From Neovahlkampfia damariscottae (taxonomy: Eukaryota > Heterolobosea > Selenaionea > Neovahlkampfiida > Neovahlkampfiidae), in assembly GCA_016618085.1 (NCBI GenBank), contig JABLTG010000007.1:250001-263942 (forward strand): DNA of 13,942 nt. The letters are read 5' to 3'. The first letter of the stretch is position 1. The number at the start of each line of letters is the position of its first letter. Below, in pieces: positions 1-10,189 of this stretch. The position numbers and the translations under genes were made by a program. The notes beneath the pieces are model-generated. The model was not told the DNA's origin. It was given only the letters and a program-made list of their open reading frames with translations, and searched no databases.

Positions 1-971
1 AAAGGATATCATAAAGATATTATATTCAAAGTAAGAAACTTTGAAATTTATTTTTTTTAGAATCAAAACAACAAACCTATCAATGATTTTTATGAAAAAT
101 TTACAACTGAAATTTCGAAAAAAAACTTATTCTTAAAGACGGGATCAAGGTGTACTTTGTATTTTAAACCACTAAATAATGAACAAAAAGATGAACTGAA
201 GTAAATTCTCTTCTTTCTCAACTAATTTTCAATCAGAATCGTTGGAAAATTCATTGCATTGTGTATCTCTCAAAAGATAAAGATACCCATCCATTTTTCC
301 AAACCTTTTTATAAAATCATGGTACAAGAAAAAATAGTGTTTTCTGATGTGAATTCCACTCACTTTGATTTATTTCAAATATTTCAAAAAATTTCGAGGA
401 ATGAAAAATTAACAAGTGTGGATTTATTAGTTTTGGAAACTATTTGTCCAGAAGATATTAATAGGAACAAACTAACAGTTACTGCATTTATGGAAATTCT
501 ATCAAAATGGGTACTTTTAAAATCATGTAGAAATGAAATCATGATAATTTTGAATGAAATCTTCAAAATACTTCCAATGAATCTATTTTCTATATTTTCA
601 TCATCCGTAATCCTCATTTGATATATTAAAGTTTGTATTAGGAAATCGAGATTCTCCTTTGTGGGTTTATTCATGTTGATCTTGATGAATGGAAGTCAAA
701 TACATTATATGATGGTTATACTAAAAATAGTGAAGAAATATTTAATTTTTGGGACGCTGTAACTAATTTATCACCTTTTAAACAACTCCAACTTGTTCAA
801 TTATTATTCAATGTTGAGGATTCATCAAGAATATCATTTGAAAATTTAGAACCTCTTTTCATGATTACCAAATCAAATGAATGTGAATTTTCAACTCAAA
901 ACATATTGTATTTACCTGAGTTAAAGAAAAATGAACTGGATTCATTTTTGAACCAGTTAATCAAGAAATAA
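1..971 (+). CDS. HECT-domain E3 ubiquitin ligase-like protein, 3' part; probable loss of the catalytic Cys
   Basis: Exons 1-30, 61-200, 237-606 and 642-971 join into one frame of 289 codons plus TAA; the 5' end lies outside the window. Introns are 30, 36 and 35 nt. The N-lobe end is recognisable from IVGKFIALCIS (about residue 58), PFYKIM and LTVTAFM. Crossing the last intron gives SSSEIEILLCGF, the usual ELE-licG hinge, then DEWKSNTLYDGY and the C-lobe, ending 13 residues after LPELKKNELDSFL. HECT enzymes form a Cys-ubiquitin thioester before transfer to substrate. The family signature TCFNxLxLPxY appears here as STQNILYLPEL, which puts Thr (codon 894-896) at the catalytic position. A different Cys sits four residues earlier (882-884). 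Family assignment is firm; loss of activity is inferred from a by-eye alignment. Substrate-recognition domains upstream are not visible. Confidence 0.85.
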
Positions 972-1130
972 CGATCGATCATTCCTCAGCTTTTATTTTT
1001 AACTTTCTCAAGAATAAAAACAATATAATTACATATATCAAGGATTAATTCATTAATTTTCTCAAAATTCATCATCTGTTGATGAACAATTTCTTCAATA
1101 ATTTCAACCAATCATTTCGTTACAGTTCAA
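972..1130 (+). promoter_or_regulatory. Intergenic: HECT gene 3' end and upstream region of the pseudouridine gene
   Basis: This short gap follows the HECT stop. An AATAAA at 1013-1018 could serve as its polyadenylation signal. A CCAAT pentamer at 1108-1112 lies about 20 bp before the next ATG. In the frame of the ATG at 1131 a stop occurs at 1083-1085 with no earlier ATG, which supports 1131 as the start. Both motifs are short and common in AT-rich DNA, so function is only suggested. Confidence 0.3.
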
Positions 1131-3381
1131 ATGGAAAGAATCAACGTTTTGACAAAACACTTGTTGTCAAAGAAAGTTCAAAATGTTCAACAACATTTTA
1201 CAAAACCAAATAAAAGCTTTCAAAAAGTACAAGAAGATGAAGAAGCTCCACTCATTAGAATTAGTGAAAAAGTTTTGAATGCTTTGAAAAAAGGAGCGCC
1301 TGTAGTTGCTTTGGAATCAACAATCATCAGTCATGGAATGCCATACCCACAAAATGTTGAAACAGCAAAATTGGTAGAAGCTCAAGTTGAAAAATATGGT
1401 GCTACTCCTGCTACAATTGTTTAAAAAAAAAAAAAATTAAAAAAAAATTTCCAGGCAATATTTAAAGGAGTTATACATATAGGACTTACAAATGAAGATT
1501 TAGATAAACTTGGTAAAATTGGAACAAAAGCAAAGAAAGTCTCAAGAAGAGATGTTGCTTTGTGTGTTTCACAAAAATTAGATGGAGCTACAACTGTCAG
1601 TGGGACAATGGTCATTGCAAATAAAGTAGGTATTAAAGTATTTGTTACTGGAGGTATTGGTGGTGTCCACAGAGAAATTAATGAAACTTTAGATATTTCA
1701 GCAGATTTAACAGAATTAGGAAGAACTCCAATTTGTGTCGTTTCAGCAGGTGTAAAATCAATTTTAGATATTCCTAAAACATGTAATACATATCTAATTC
1801 AATTTTAATTTTATTAAATAGTGGAATATTTAGAAACAAATGGAGTATCTGTGATTGCTTTGGGATCCAATGAGTTTCCTGCTTTTTTCACAAGAACAAG
1901 TGGTTGCAAAGCTCCTATTAGATTAGACACACCAAAAGATATTGCTAAATTAATCAAATCAAATCATGATTTGAATTTACAAAGTGGAATGATGGTTGGT
2001 GTTCCTATCCCAGAAGATCAAGAAGTATTTTTTTTTTTATTTAAATCACGTCTTTGAAAGGGAAAAGCATCTGAAATTAATAAAGCAATTCAACAAGCTC
2101 TAAGAGAGTCAAATGAACAACATGTTCAAGGTAAAGACATCACTCCATTTTTGTTAAAAAGAATTAATGAATTGACAAAAGGAGAATCATTAAGATCAAG
2201 TATTTTATTATTGTTAACAATTTAATTCTTTTAGATATTGCATTAATTTTAAACAATGCAAAAATGGGAGCTCAAATTGCGGTTTCATTAAACGAAGTTA
2301 GTTAATTTTAAATAAACATAAATCTTAGATTACGAAACTTAGTTTTAATAATTTTCCTGTGTTAATAGGAGGTGCTGCTATTGATGTATCTGCTTCTCCA
2401 TCAGTTTCTCTCGCTAGAAAAAGCTCAACTCCAGGAAAGGTTAAAATGACATTTGGTGGAGTAGCAAGAAATGTAATGGAAGTACTGAGCAAATTAAACA
2501 CAAATCCTTTTTTAGTAAGAATTTGATTGAATTAAGTATCAGATTTCGGCTGTAGGTAATGATGCTTTTGGAAATTCCATCATTGAAAATTTGAAATTGA
2601 ATGGATTGAGTACAAAAGGTTTAAAAAGAGTCAAATCTCAAACAGGTGTTTTTGATTGCATTTTAAATGAAAAAGGAGACTTAGAATATGCCATTGCAGA
2701 TATGAATATTTTTGAAGATGAAATCGATTCTTCATTTATCCAATCATTTTCTGAAATAATTTCAAAATCTTCATTAGTTTTTGTTGATGGAAATTTGAGT
2801 CTAAAATCACTAAAAAAAGTCAAAGAGATTTGTTCTTTATTCAAATTACCTATTTTTGTTGACCCTACAAGTATCCCTAAAGTAAGCATTTTTTAAGGTT
2901 TTGATGATACAGAGCTTGAAATTTGTTGAATCCAACATGCTTTCTTCTATCACTTTTTTGAAACCAAATGAAGATGAAATATTAGAAATGGCATCTTTGA
3001 TACTGAGAAAAAAAACTAATGATGTTCAATTGTGTATCAAAACACTGTTGAATGCAGGAGTGAAAGTATGGCCCAAATTAAAATTAATTTTTTAGAATAT
3101 TTTATTGACCAGGTATTTGAAGAAAATTTAAAATCTTTAGGGGAAAAAATGGTGTTATTTTTGCAAATGCACAAGGAATGAAATCATTTAAAGCACCAAA
3201 TGTCAAAATAATCAACACAACAGGTGCAGGAGATAATTTCGTTGGTGGATTTTGTTATGGATTATTGAATAATTATACAATTGAAGAATGTATTCAATTA
3301 GGTCAAAATTCAAGTAAATTAGCTTTATCAACTGAATTTTCTGTTCATCCAAAACTCAATGAAGAAATGATAAAAATTTGA
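1131..3381 (+). CDS. Bifunctional pseudouridine-5'-phosphate glycosidase / pseudouridine kinase (PsuG-PfkB fusion)
   Basis: Ten exons (1131-1418, 1455-1782, 1822-2024, 2061-2199, 2235-2296, 2329-2514, 2543-2881, 2913-3065, 3096-3112, 3141-3381) give 651 residues. Residues about 40-340 are PsuG, which cleaves pseudouridine 5'-phosphate to uracil and ribose 5-phosphate. E62 ([10 protein letters not shown]), K124 (KKVSRRD) and K197 (SAGVKSILD) sit at a constant offset of 31 from the E. coli catalytic residues E31, K93 and K166 as I recall them. Residues about 350-651 are a PfkB-family kinase that would phosphorylate pseudouridine: [11 protein letters not shown] at the start, [13 protein letters not shown], and the catalytic NTTGAGDNF with Asp near 603. 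Fusion of the two steps is known in several eukaryotes. About 38 residues rich in Lys and Gln precede PsuG; targeting is unclear. The downstream neighbour converges with a 33-bp gap. Confidence 0.93.
3096..3112 (+). other. 17-nt micro-exon of the pseudouridine gene
   Basis: The micro-exon lies between a 30-nt intron (3066-3095) and a 28-nt intron (3113-3140). It encodes NILLT plus two bases of an Arg codon. Joining it restores [17 protein letters not shown], the PfkB strand-loop expected here (often V-T-x-G-x-x-G-V). Skipping it would shift the frame by 17 nt and lose this strand. Confidence 0.8.
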
Positions 3382-3414
3382 ATATCTTTATTTTCAACTT
3401 TTAAATGAAAAATT

Positions 3415-4238
3415 TCACAATCTTGAACGTTGATGATCTTTGCAAAATGATATGAATGATAATACTTCTTTTGAATATTCCTCTTTGTGAATACGAAAAT
3501 GTTGAACATGTTTTGATTTTGACCATTTTTTAGCTTTCACCATAACCCTTTTTTTTTCTTCATTTATCCATTCTTCGATATATTTTGCAGGTGTTAGATT
3601 ATCATCTTCACTGTATAAATATAATTGTGGATAATTTGTTTTTGGGTCTTGTAATCTTTCAAAATAATTCTTATCTATTTCGGGAACATCTAAAATACAA
3701 CCTGTCAACCATAGAAAAGCATAGGCAAGATTGTTGAAGATGCAACTATTGGATGTTTGTGTTACTGAAAGATATGCGTTTTCAAAAGTTATGTGAGCAG
3801 GACTAGAGTCAAAAATAGCTCCCAATACCAATTCGGAAAATTCCTAAAAAAAATTAACGGAAATTTTCAATTTTACCTTTGTCATGTTTTTAACAATGTA
3901 ACTGTAAGTCAATGCATTTCCGGAAAAAGCATGAAAAAACACTTTTCTGTTGACAAATTTTGGAGTTTTCTCAATGAATTCCAAAAGTTCCTTTGCGACA
4001 CCCTCCATCCAAGCAGGGTATGGACTATCGAAAATCAACTTTTTTTTTCTTACTGGTAAGAATCTGGAGGTGTGAAATAAATACAGTCAATTTTGTTTCT
4101 TTGGTAAAAATCAGCATAAACCTTGAGATGCTTTTTGGAGCTAGATATCCATCCTATCAAGACTACAAATGGTAATTCAGAATTTTCTTCATTGAATTCA
4201 GTGTGGAATTTAGTTGAAGCAGTGGAAAATAAGCTCAT
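3415..4238 (-). CDS. TMEM53: TMEM53-like protein (DUF829, alpha/beta-hydrolase fold)
   Basis: On the minus strand the exons are 4054-4238, 3877-4024 and 3415-3843, separated by introns of 29 nt (4025-4053) and 33 nt (3844-3876). They give 253 residues, near the usual length of the family. The start is the first in-frame ATG after an in-frame stop at 4269-4271. Family landmarks are FVVLIGWISSSKKHLKVYAD near the start, PYPAWMEGVAKELLEF, VFFHAFSGNALTYSYI (nucleophile-elbow region), PQLYLYSEDDNLTP (acid region) and SKHVQHFRIHKEEY (His region). These fit an alpha/beta-hydrolase fold. TMEM53 is a nuclear-envelope membrane protein in animals; no clear membrane helix is visible here, so location and activity stay open. 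The gene shares a 66-bp divergent promoter with the acyl-CoA synthetase. Confidence 0.85.
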
Positions 4239-4304
4239 TGTATTGACCAATAAATATTTTTCCGAACATCAACCAATTAAAAAAAAGTTTCCTTGAATGA
4301 AGAA
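4239..4304. promoter_or_regulatory. Divergent promoter region between the TMEM53-like gene and the malonyl-CoA synthetase gene
   Basis: Only 66 bp separate the two divergent ATGs, so both promoters must fit here or within the genes. Two CCAAT pentamers lie at 4247-4251 and 4273-4277, 26 bp apart, one close to each start codon. A nine-A run follows at 4278-4286 region, just before the synthetase leader. The CCAAT role is inferred only. Confidence 0.4.
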
Positions 4305-5867
4305 ATGTTGAGGTTAGATAAATTCAAATTTTTGAGAAAATCGTCATCTCGAAGATATATGACCACAGAAGTATTTGAAACACTTTCAAATAAAAGTTAC
4401 TCACAAAAAATAGCCATAAAATCAATTCAAGGATCTTACACTTTTTCACAATTAAATAAAGACACCAAAATGCTTTTTGAATCTTTACCAAAAAAAAACC
4501 ATGAAGAAGAAAAAATATCATTTCTCTTCAACCCAAGTTATGAATATGTTGTGGCAAAATTGGCAATTTGGTTGTAAAGATTTTTAATTTTTTACAATTT
4601 TGAAAGACGAGGTTCAACAGCTGTTCCTTTATGTAATTCACATCCAACTCCAGAATTAGAATACTTTATAAAAAATAGTAAAAGTGATATTGTCCTTTAT
4701 GATGAATCATTTTCATCTGTTTTGAATCCAATAAAACAGTCTAACCCAAATATAGATTTTATTAAAATTGATTCTATTGAACCAAAGGAAGTAGAAAATG
4801 ATGAACTGGATAAATTATCAATTGAACCAGATTCAGATGCGTTGATTATTTACACAAGTGGTACAACAAGTAGACCAAAGGGTGTGTTAACAACACATTC
4901 TATTCTAAAATATCAAATGAATGCTTTAAAGGATCCATGGGGTTGGAATGTGAATGATTATTTATTACATTGTCTTCCTCTTCACCATGTCCACGGAATA
5001 CTTATCATGCTTATTACTCTATCCGTAGGAGGAACCGTTGAGTTTTTAAAGTTCAAAGAAACTGAAGTTTGGGAAAAATTGAGAAACGGAAAAGTTAATT
5101 TATTCATGGCAGTTCCAACAATTTATCAAAAATTGATAAAATATCATGAAAATGAAATAAAAAATGATGTGAAAAATGAAATGAAAAACATTAGATTGAT
5201 GGTATCAGGATCAGCATCTTTACCAGATACGTTATTTCAAAAATGGAAAGATATCACATCACACACTCTTTTAGAACGTTATGGGATGACTGAAATTGGA
5301 CTGGTAATTTCAAATCCATACAAAGGTAAAAGATTAATGGGCTACGTTGGTCAACCTTTGCCTGGAGTTGAATTAAAATTATCTTCAAATTCAAAAGATG
5401 AAAATAAAGGTGAATTGTTAATAAAAGGAAAAACTGTATTCAAGGAGTATTTTGAAAAACCTGAAGAAACAAAAAAGAGTTTCGATGATGGTTGGTTTAA
5501 AACTGGAGATTTTGTGGAATATGACATTGAAAAAGATTCATATAGAATTCTTGGAAGAATATCAATGGATATTATAAAATCTGGTGGTTACAAAATAAGC
5601 GCATTAGAAATTGAAAGAATTTTATTGAAAAATCCAAAATGTCATGAAGTTTGTGTTTTAGGAATACCAGATGAAGAATGGGGTCAAAGAATAGCATGTG
5701 TTTACACTGGTGAAAAAATGACTTTTGAAGAATTCAAAAACTGGTGTAAAGATCATTTGGCTTCTTACAAAATACCAAGTCGATTGAAACATGTTGATAG
5801 TTTAGATTCTCAAAGAAATGCAATGGGAAAGATCAACAAGAATAATTTAACTGATCTTTTTGAATAA
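4305..5867 (+). CDS. ACSF3: Malonyl-CoA synthetase-type acyl-CoA ligase, likely mitochondrial (ACSF3 family)
   Basis: Exons 4305-4573 and 4607-5867 with a 33-nt intron give 509 residues. The splice yields LAIWLRGSTAVPLCNSHPTP, which is continuous with the family. Motifs of the ANL superfamily appear in order: YTSGTTSRPKG (about 172-182, ATP/Mg binding), CLPLHHVHGI, RYGMTEIG (314-321), GWFKTGDF (Asp 391), GRISMDIIKSGGYKIS (406 on) and the C-terminal catalytic Lys in GKINKNN (about 498). The RYGMTEIG-x-x-x-SNP block with VGQPLPGVE is typical of ACSF3, which makes malonyl-CoA from malonate for mitochondrial fatty-acid synthesis. The start MLRLDKFKFLRKSSSRRY is rich in Arg and Lys without acidic runs, which suits a mitochondrial presequence. 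The exact substrate is inferred from family resemblance. Confidence 0.9.
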
Positions 5868-6587
5868 AACAAATTTGGTATCATAAATTGGTAATTCAAT
5901 TTTCATAAAATATTCTTGAACATGAGATCAAAAAATTAATTCCAAATATTTCTTCGAACTGGCCAATCGTCTTCTGTGTGACTGAACAACCAAGAATCTT
6001 GTGTAATAAAATTCTTCACAAAAAAAGGAACGGAAAAATGATACATTTTTGGAGACTAAAACTTCAACTGAAAAAGTACTGATTTGTTAAAAAGTGTTTA
6101 AAAGAAAATTCAACCTCAGATTTTAATTTAGTCCAAAATTTAGTGTCAGGTTTTATTTTGGGTTTACTAAAACTAAAATCATGTATTAATTGTTAAATCA
6201 ATTTTATATGAAGAAATCGTCAGATTAATCCAGTTTCACCACCAAAAGTTATCGTTTGCATTTTACATGCATTGAATGACAGAATCAAATTATTTTCAAC
6301 ACCGGGAAGTCTTTATGAAGTTGGTTATATTTAAGCAAACAAATTTTCAACAAAAAAGTTGCAGAATGACTTCAAGAAATCGATTCGAAAATCAACCAAA
6401 AAAAGCAAATGTTTTTTCCAATTTTAGAATTTTTCGAAAGAGAAGTATTTTTATTGATAGAATTCCGCAATATTAATTTAGAGTGGACTAGTATCATTTA
6501 GGATTGAAAGAGACAAGAAATTATTTGATGTTTCTTTTTTGAACATGATTTATTCTCATTGGTGCATTTAAAATAAATATCAACGTC
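5868..6587. other. 720-bp stretch without a confident gene; short coding-like remnants
   Basis: No tRNA, rRNA, tandem repeat or full-length gene is visible. On the minus strand 6046-5936 encodes a 36-residue frame from ATG to TAA containing VKNFITQDSWLFSHTEDDW, with composition like real protein. A second open piece lies upstream at about 6170-6115 (KPDTKFWTKLKSE), but joining the two needs a 59-nt intron, longer than any other here. On the plus strand 6221-6501 carries separate remnants, listed on their own. An ATTGG (reverse CCAAT) at 6558-6562 is about 26 bp before the next ATG. The stretch may be a decayed gene or plain intergenic DNA. Confidence 0.35.
6221..6501 (+). pseudogene. Possible broken gene relic, faintly RhoGAP-like
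   Basis: Frame 6221-6334 reads INPVSPPKVIVCILHALNDR then KLFSTPGSLYEV before a TAA. This recalls the start of a RhoGAP domain (proline, hydrophobic helix, then an F-R-x-x-G-S-like loop), but with no arginine finger in place. The neighbouring frame continues with KQIFNKKVAE, a stop, LQEIDSKINQKKQ and MFFPILEFFEREVFLLIEFR, up to a TAG at 6499. One frame change and one stop would be needed to read it as a single product. The resemblance is weak and the pieces are short, so it may be chance in AT-rich DNA. Confidence 0.2.
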
Positions 6588-9301
6588 ATGAAAAGCAAAA
6601 ACATCTTCATCGGAGTTGGTGCTATTGTTAGTATACTCGCTGTAGCAGTTATAGTTTCACTTCTTCTTGGTACAATCATTGCTGTCGTGCTTGGAGTTAC
6701 TCTTTCACCACAAAGATCTTTTGCACCTGAACCACTTTCACTGAACAAAACTACTCCAACGACATTATGCGCTGAAATAGGTCAACAAAAAACACTTGCA
6801 CTTAAAGGAACTGGTTTTCTTCCAACCACAGTTGTTAAACTCAGAAAAGGAACAATAGAAATAAACTCAATTTCAACCGCTATCAACGGAAAAGATTTAG
6901 AAGTTACATTTTCAAGTCAAATGGAATCAGGAAAATATAACATAGTTGCAAAAAATGTACATGAAGTCAACGAAACTGTTTCCACATTTCAAGTTGAAGT
7001 TTTTCCGATTGTGCTTGTGTTTTTGGTAAATCCACCAACAGTTTACAATGGAATCAATTCACAAGCTACTGTTTACACATCAGGATTAGGAGAAAATCCT
7101 CAAAGTATTTCAATGTTAAATGGACTTGAAAGTAATAGTCTCAACTTTACGGTTGAAAAGAGTAACAAGTTTTTAGTCACCATACCAAAAAACAGAACCA
7201 GAGGATTTTGGAATGTTAAAGTTACTTCAGTTACTGGCTGTTCTGGAACTTTGCAAAACAAATTATTAATCACAGATAATATTTCCGTGCCAATAGAAAG
7301 CATTGACCCACAATTTTCTTGGACAGAAGAATCAACATCAGTTACTATCAAGCTAAAAACCCACTTGGTCCTGGAAAAGTTGGATTCAATACACCACTCG
7401 TTTATTTAACAGCAGATGGAAGTATCAATGCCATTTCAATGAGAGCAGTTGAATTAAAAGATCAATTTACAATTACAGGAGTTGTACCAAAAGGAACAAA
7501 AGTTGGTACTTATTCAGTTATTGTTGTTAATGCTGATGGAACTGTTGGAATCTTATTGGATACTTTAAAAGTTACAAAAATACCACCACCAAGAGTATTT
7601 GCTGTTGAACCAAGTTCCATTGTTTCAAATGCTCCAACACCAGCAACAATCATCGGTGAAAATTTCAACAATGTTTCTTACATCACAATGGATTGCCAAA
7701 TTGGAGCTACTTCTTTCTCAGCAAATGCAACAATAACTGATCGTTCAAGTTCAACCAAAATTAGAGTAGTTTTTCCTGGAGGAGCCCCTGATTTTGCTCT
7801 TTGTTTGGTGACAGTTTTTATAGAGAACGGAAACAACTTTAGGTATTCTGCAATAAGTGTCAAGAAACCATCAGCCAATTTGAAACCTTGGAGCAACTCA
7901 AACAATATGAAAGAAAAAAGAAGAGCATTTGGACTTACTGCTGGAAGATCAACATTATCTAGTAGATTTTTGTATGCTTTTGGAGGAGATAACTCAACAA
8001 AAGAATTTGCCACTGACACAGTTGAATCCGTACCTGTGGATATTTTCGGAAATGTGCAAACTTGGAGTTATCAAAGATACAAATTACCTATAAAGCTAAC
8101 TCAATTTCAAGCTGTCACTGTTGGCAGATACATTTATGCTGTTGGTGGAATTATTGTTGACAACGGAACTGAAACTGTTTCAAATCGAATTTACAGAGCT
8201 CAAATTTTGAATCCAATAGTTACTCCTATCGCAGATATCAGCATTGATTTAATTTCTTCAGGAAGCAATTTAACAGAAGGTGTTTGGTATTATAAAGTTT
8301 CAGCTGTATTTCCAAAGTCATTTGAATACAATCCTGATGGAGAATCTTTACCTGGTGAATTAGTTGTCATCAATGTTCCAAAAATCAGTGGAATCGTCAT
8401 TATATTGACATGGAAAGCGATTCCAAATGCTGTTGGATACAGAGTATACAGAACTTCTTCTCCAAATCAATCATCAAATAATTTGAAATTTCTAGTTCAA
8501 GTTTCAACCACTACTTACTCAGATGCTGGATTGAAAAATGAAAATGGAACATCACCTTTACCTTCAGGAAGTCTTTCTCAATGGTATTTAATGCCACATA
8601 CTTTAAATACAGCGAGAGAAATGCATTCAGTAATTGCAGTTCCTTCAATCAATAAAACGGACGTTTTCCACATTTACACAATTGGTGGAAGAGATTCAAA
8701 TGGAACATATCTTAATTCTTACGAAATTTCAAATATTACAGTTACTCCAGAATCACTCACTTCAGATGAAATTCAAACTTCTACGCCTTGGAAAAATGGA
8801 CAATATAGTTTTCCAGCTCGTGCTGAATTGTCCAGTGTCATCATTGGAAATAATGACTTTGACAAAGTAATATCAGGAACTTATTGGTTATATATAGGAC
8901 CTGGAAGAAATAATGGAGGTTTTGATAAATCATTCAGAGCACAACAAGTTGGCGCTTCTGGTGAAATAATTGCTCCTTGGATAAATGTGAATAATCTTGC
9001 TCAAGGCGATATTTCAGGATATTGTTTGCAACAAGGAAGTGGAGACATTTACTATTTTGGAGGATCATCCGGTGGTCCATCTGCTACTGGTTCATCTGCT
9101 CAACTTTGCAGTGTACAAACTGGTGCTTGTAATACTGCTGTTATTCCACCTGATAACAAAGGTTTTAACAGTTTAGGTATTTCAATGTCCACGTCAAGAG
9201 TTAACTTTCAATGTGTTCAAGAGAGTGCATTATTCTTTGTTGCAGGTGGGACAACCACTGGAGGAGGTGCTTCGAATACAGTCGAAAGTACTGTGAAATA
9301 A
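6588..9301 (+). CDS. Membrane-anchored IPT/TIG-repeat and kelch-propeller surface protein (one internal frameshift)
   Basis: The product is about 904 residues if one missing base near 7350 is allowed for. Residues about 6-36 form one hydrophobic segment after MKSK, probably a signal anchor, with the rest outside the cell or in the lumen; many N-x-S/T sites follow. Residues about 50-430 hold roughly four Ig-like IPT/TIG units (GTGFLPTTVVKL, GKYNIVAKNV, GTYSVIVVNADG, EPSSIVSNAPTPATIIGENF). Six kelch GG strands follow: FLYAFGGDNS, YIYAVGGIIV, FHIYTIGGRDSNG, YWLYIGPGRNNG, IYYFGGSSGG and LFFVAGGTTTGG. Between blades 2 and 3 sits a fibronectin-III-like segment (GVWYYKVSAVFP to NAVGYRVYRTS). The frame changes from the upstream part (ending by 7409 if unshifted) to 7352 onward. 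No intron of suitable length or phase bridges it. The role is unknown; adhesion or carbohydrate binding is a guess. No introns are seen. Confidence 0.8.
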
Positions 9302-9364
9302 ATTCTTTTTATGTTTCAAATGATTGTTCAAACTGTTTTTTAATTGAAAACATTTGAAATCTGT

Positions 9365-10146
9365 TCAGTCAAAATTTTGGTTGTTTATTACTTTTTCAAT
9401 CATAACTTTTGCTAAATTGGATATAATCTTGAATCTGTCAGCACCAAGATGAATTCCTCCATACCAACGAGTAACAACAACCAAATAATTACTTAAATTA
9501 TGCTTTTGAAGTAAAAATAAGATTTGCTGTGATGCTCCAAACTCACCATCATCTTCATTGGCTTCATGAAATTTTCCATCAACATCCAAAACTCGATAAG
9601 CATAGATATTATGAGTTGCATTCATAATTTTTTTGTCTTGTTTCAGCTGATTCAATACCATTTTTACGTCATTCAAAGACTCCAGTTTTGCAATGTGAGC
9701 GATAAACTTACCTAAAAACAAAGGTTAAATTTTTGTTTTTTACTTTTTTTGAGAGAGAATGATTCGCCATGTAGAATTTCTTTTTGATTAATTTTTTTAA
9801 TTTCTTTTGTAACTTCGTTTTTATTTTCAGTTTGATTGTTCAGAATTGTCGAGAAATCAATTTCTTCATTTAGATTTTCTCTGATCCATTCAATCATGTC
9901 ATAAATAACTTGTGTTTTGTCTTTTGAGTTATTTTCAAGTTTTGTACTAATTTTTGAAATATCCTCTCCTGATAACCAATTTGATTCAATCATAAATTCA
10001 GGTATTTTGTTTGTATACCAAAAATGAAATAAAATCGGTTCAAGTGATTCTGCAACTTTAATTTTGATTACAAATTTTTCTTTTTCAGTTTTTTTAAGTT
10101 CTTCTCCATATATTGATTCTAAAACCTCAATTTCTTCTTCATCCAT
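9365..10146 (-). CDS. IMPACT: IMPACT/YIH1 family protein: RWD domain plus UPF0029 (Impact) domain
   Basis: Minus-strand exons 9744-10146 and 9365-9711 with a 32-nt intron (9712-9743) give 249 residues, close to yeast YIH1. MDEEEIEVLESIYGEEL opens a typical RWD domain, which ends near residue 100. After a charged linker, ILHGESFSLKKS joins KFIAHIAKLES across the splice and starts the Impact domain. Its hallmarks are KKIMNATHNIYAYR, NEDDGEFGASQQILFLL and YLVVVTRWYGGIHLGADRFK. In yeast and mammals these proteins bind GCN1 and so restrain the GCN2 eIF2-alpha kinase during amino-acid starvation; that role is transferred from the family. The start ATG is the only reasonable one and lies 43 bp downstream of the preceding minus-strand gene's stop. 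The 3' end faces the kelch gene with a 63-bp gap. Confidence 0.93.
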
Positions 10147-10189
10147 TTTTGTTTGTCTCGGTAAATCAGAAAAATAGACGAATGAAATG

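Noticed and set aside
1419-1454. Poly(A) tract at the first intron of the pseudouridine gene as a retroposition or processed-gene tail.
   Set aside because: It is bounded by GT and CCAG, is 36 nt long, and its removal joins GATPATI to [11 protein letters not shown] exactly as the family requires.
2882-2897. A 16-nt intron ending at AAG in the pseudouridine gene.
   Set aside because: Using the later acceptor at 2911-2912 gives a 31-nt intron in line with the others and the product [12 protein letters not shown], which fits the PfkB family better.
6276-6476. A 66-residue open frame on the plus strand.
   Set aside because: It starts in a different frame from the more protein-like remnants that overlap it, has a composition dominated by Lys, Asn, Phe and Arg, and resembles no family.
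7319-7409. A short intron linking the two frames of the IPT/kelch gene.
   Set aside because: All GT and AG pairs I checked across this stretch give the wrong phase or lengths outside 28-60 nt, while one added base gives a smooth protein.
7678-8019. A 113-residue minus-strand open frame.
   Set aside because: It lies wholly opposite the kelch/IPT coding sequence, whose reading is supported by domains; it is a shadow frame.
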